A stretch of 6,651 bases of DNA from Balneolales bacterium (lineage in GTDB: Bacteria; Bacteroidota; Rhodothermia; Balneolales; Natronogracilivirgulaceae). A program made the position numbers and the translations under genes. This document shows positions 6,220 to 6,651 of this stretch, one piece after another. The notes beneath the pieces are model-generated. The model was not told where the DNA came from, searched no databases, and saw nothing but the letters and a program-made list of their open reading frames with translations. The stretch's first letter is position 1. Each line of letters starts with the position of its first letter. The stretch is from contig SLLP01000235.1 of NCBI GenBank assembly GCA_007133995.1, positions 1 to 6,651 of the forward strand, written 5' to 3'.

Positions 6220-6651
6220 CCCAATCCATTCAGACACAACCGGTTTTTGGCAATACCAGGCACATCCACATGGTAGGTATTGGTGGTATCGGGATGAGCG
6301 GTATGGCCGAGATCCTGCTGCAGCGCGGATTCACCATCACCGGATCGGACGGCAGCAAGGGCGAGACCATCGAGCGTCTCGAAAAACTGGGTGCAAAAAT
6401 TTATCTGGGTCACGACGCCGCACATATCGAGGGTGCCGATGTCGTTGTCTATACCAGTGCGGTAAAAGCAGAGGATAATGTTGAGACGGCCGCCGCTCTC
6501 GAGCAGAGCATACCGGTGATCAAGCGTGCCGAGATGCTGGCGGAGCTGATGCGCATGAAATATGGTATTGGTATTGCCGGAACGCACGGGAAAACGACCA
6601 CCACGACCATGACCGGACACGTGGTGCAGGCCGGCAGCTTCGACCCGACCA
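6216..6651 (+). CDS. murC: UDP-MurNAc:L-alanine ligase MurC (3' truncated)
   Basis: MurC is the cytoplasmic ATP-dependent ligase that adds L-alanine to UDP-MurNAc, the first step of stem-peptide assembly. The frame starts at the ATG overlapping the murG stop (ATGA, 6216-6219) and stays open to the window edge, giving 145 complete codons of a protein that is usually about 460. The N-terminal UDP-binding domain is clear: HIHMVGIGGIGMSGMA (16-31), TGSDGSKGETIERL (42-55) and VVVYTSAVK (76-84). Next come IPVIKRAEMLAELMR (99-113) and the ATP loop GIAGTHGKTTTT (119-130). This THGKTT form and GIGGIGMSG separate MurC from MurD, MurE and MurF. No Shine-Dalgarno is visible. The preceding bases are A/C-rich, and translation probably depends on coupling to murG. 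The central and C-terminal domains lie outside the window. Confidence 0.96.
   Translation, partial: MTQSIQTQPVFGNTRHIHMVGIGGIGMSGMAEILLQRGFTITGSDGSKGETIERLEKLGAKIYLGHDAAHIEGADVVVYTSAVKAEDNVETAAALEQSIPVIKRAEMLAELMRMKYGIGIAGTHGKTTTTTMTGHVVQAGSFDPT

Noticed and set aside
5904..6620. 238-codon open frame on the minus strand opposite murG and murC
   Set aside because: It is antisense to conserved motifs of both genes, with no domain and no ribosome site seen.

Overview
The window is a stretch of a chromosomal division and cell wall (dcw) cluster. Six genes lie on the + strand in the order murE (5' end cut off by the window), mraY, murD, ftsW, murG and murC (3' end cut off). Together they cover most of the path from UDP-MurNAc-peptide to polymerised glycan. 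MurC, MurD and MurE add L-Ala, D-Glu and the third residue; MraY makes lipid I; MurG makes lipid II; FtsW polymerises lipid II at the septum. MurE carries the DNPR motif of meso-diaminopimelate-adding enzymes, which points to a Gram-negative-type wall.

Layout: murE 1-1134 overlaps mraY (1134-2270) by one base. murD starts 8 bases after mraY and ends at 3637. A 175-base non-coding spacer (3638-3812) follows and is the only real gap in the window. ftsW (3813-4988) overlaps murG (4981-6219) by 8 bases, and murG overlaps murC (6216 to the window edge) by 4 bases. No terminator was seen, so one co-transcribed operon is likely, with a possible control point in the murD-ftsW spacer.

Organism: there is no murF between murE and mraY, whereas proteobacterial and many other clusters read murE-murF-mraY. 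The murF-less order, the weak or missing Shine-Dalgarno signals at three of five starts, and the FtsW sequence all fit the Bacteroidota/Rhodothermota/Balneolota group. By eye the base composition is moderately GC-rich, which would suit a Balneolota- or Rhodothermota-like member. This is inference, not identification.

The genes themselves are orthodox. The most unusual thing here is the murD-ftsW spacer. It is a degenerate tandem array with an 11-base period (consensus about GCATCACAACY), and nearly every G in it falls at the same place in the unit. Lesser points are A- or A/C-rich stretches before mraY, ftsW and murC, two of which are translated as low-complexity C-terminal tails on MurE and MurG, and an FtsW lacking two residues usually conserved in SEDS proteins. 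I found no sign of an unknown multi-gene system.
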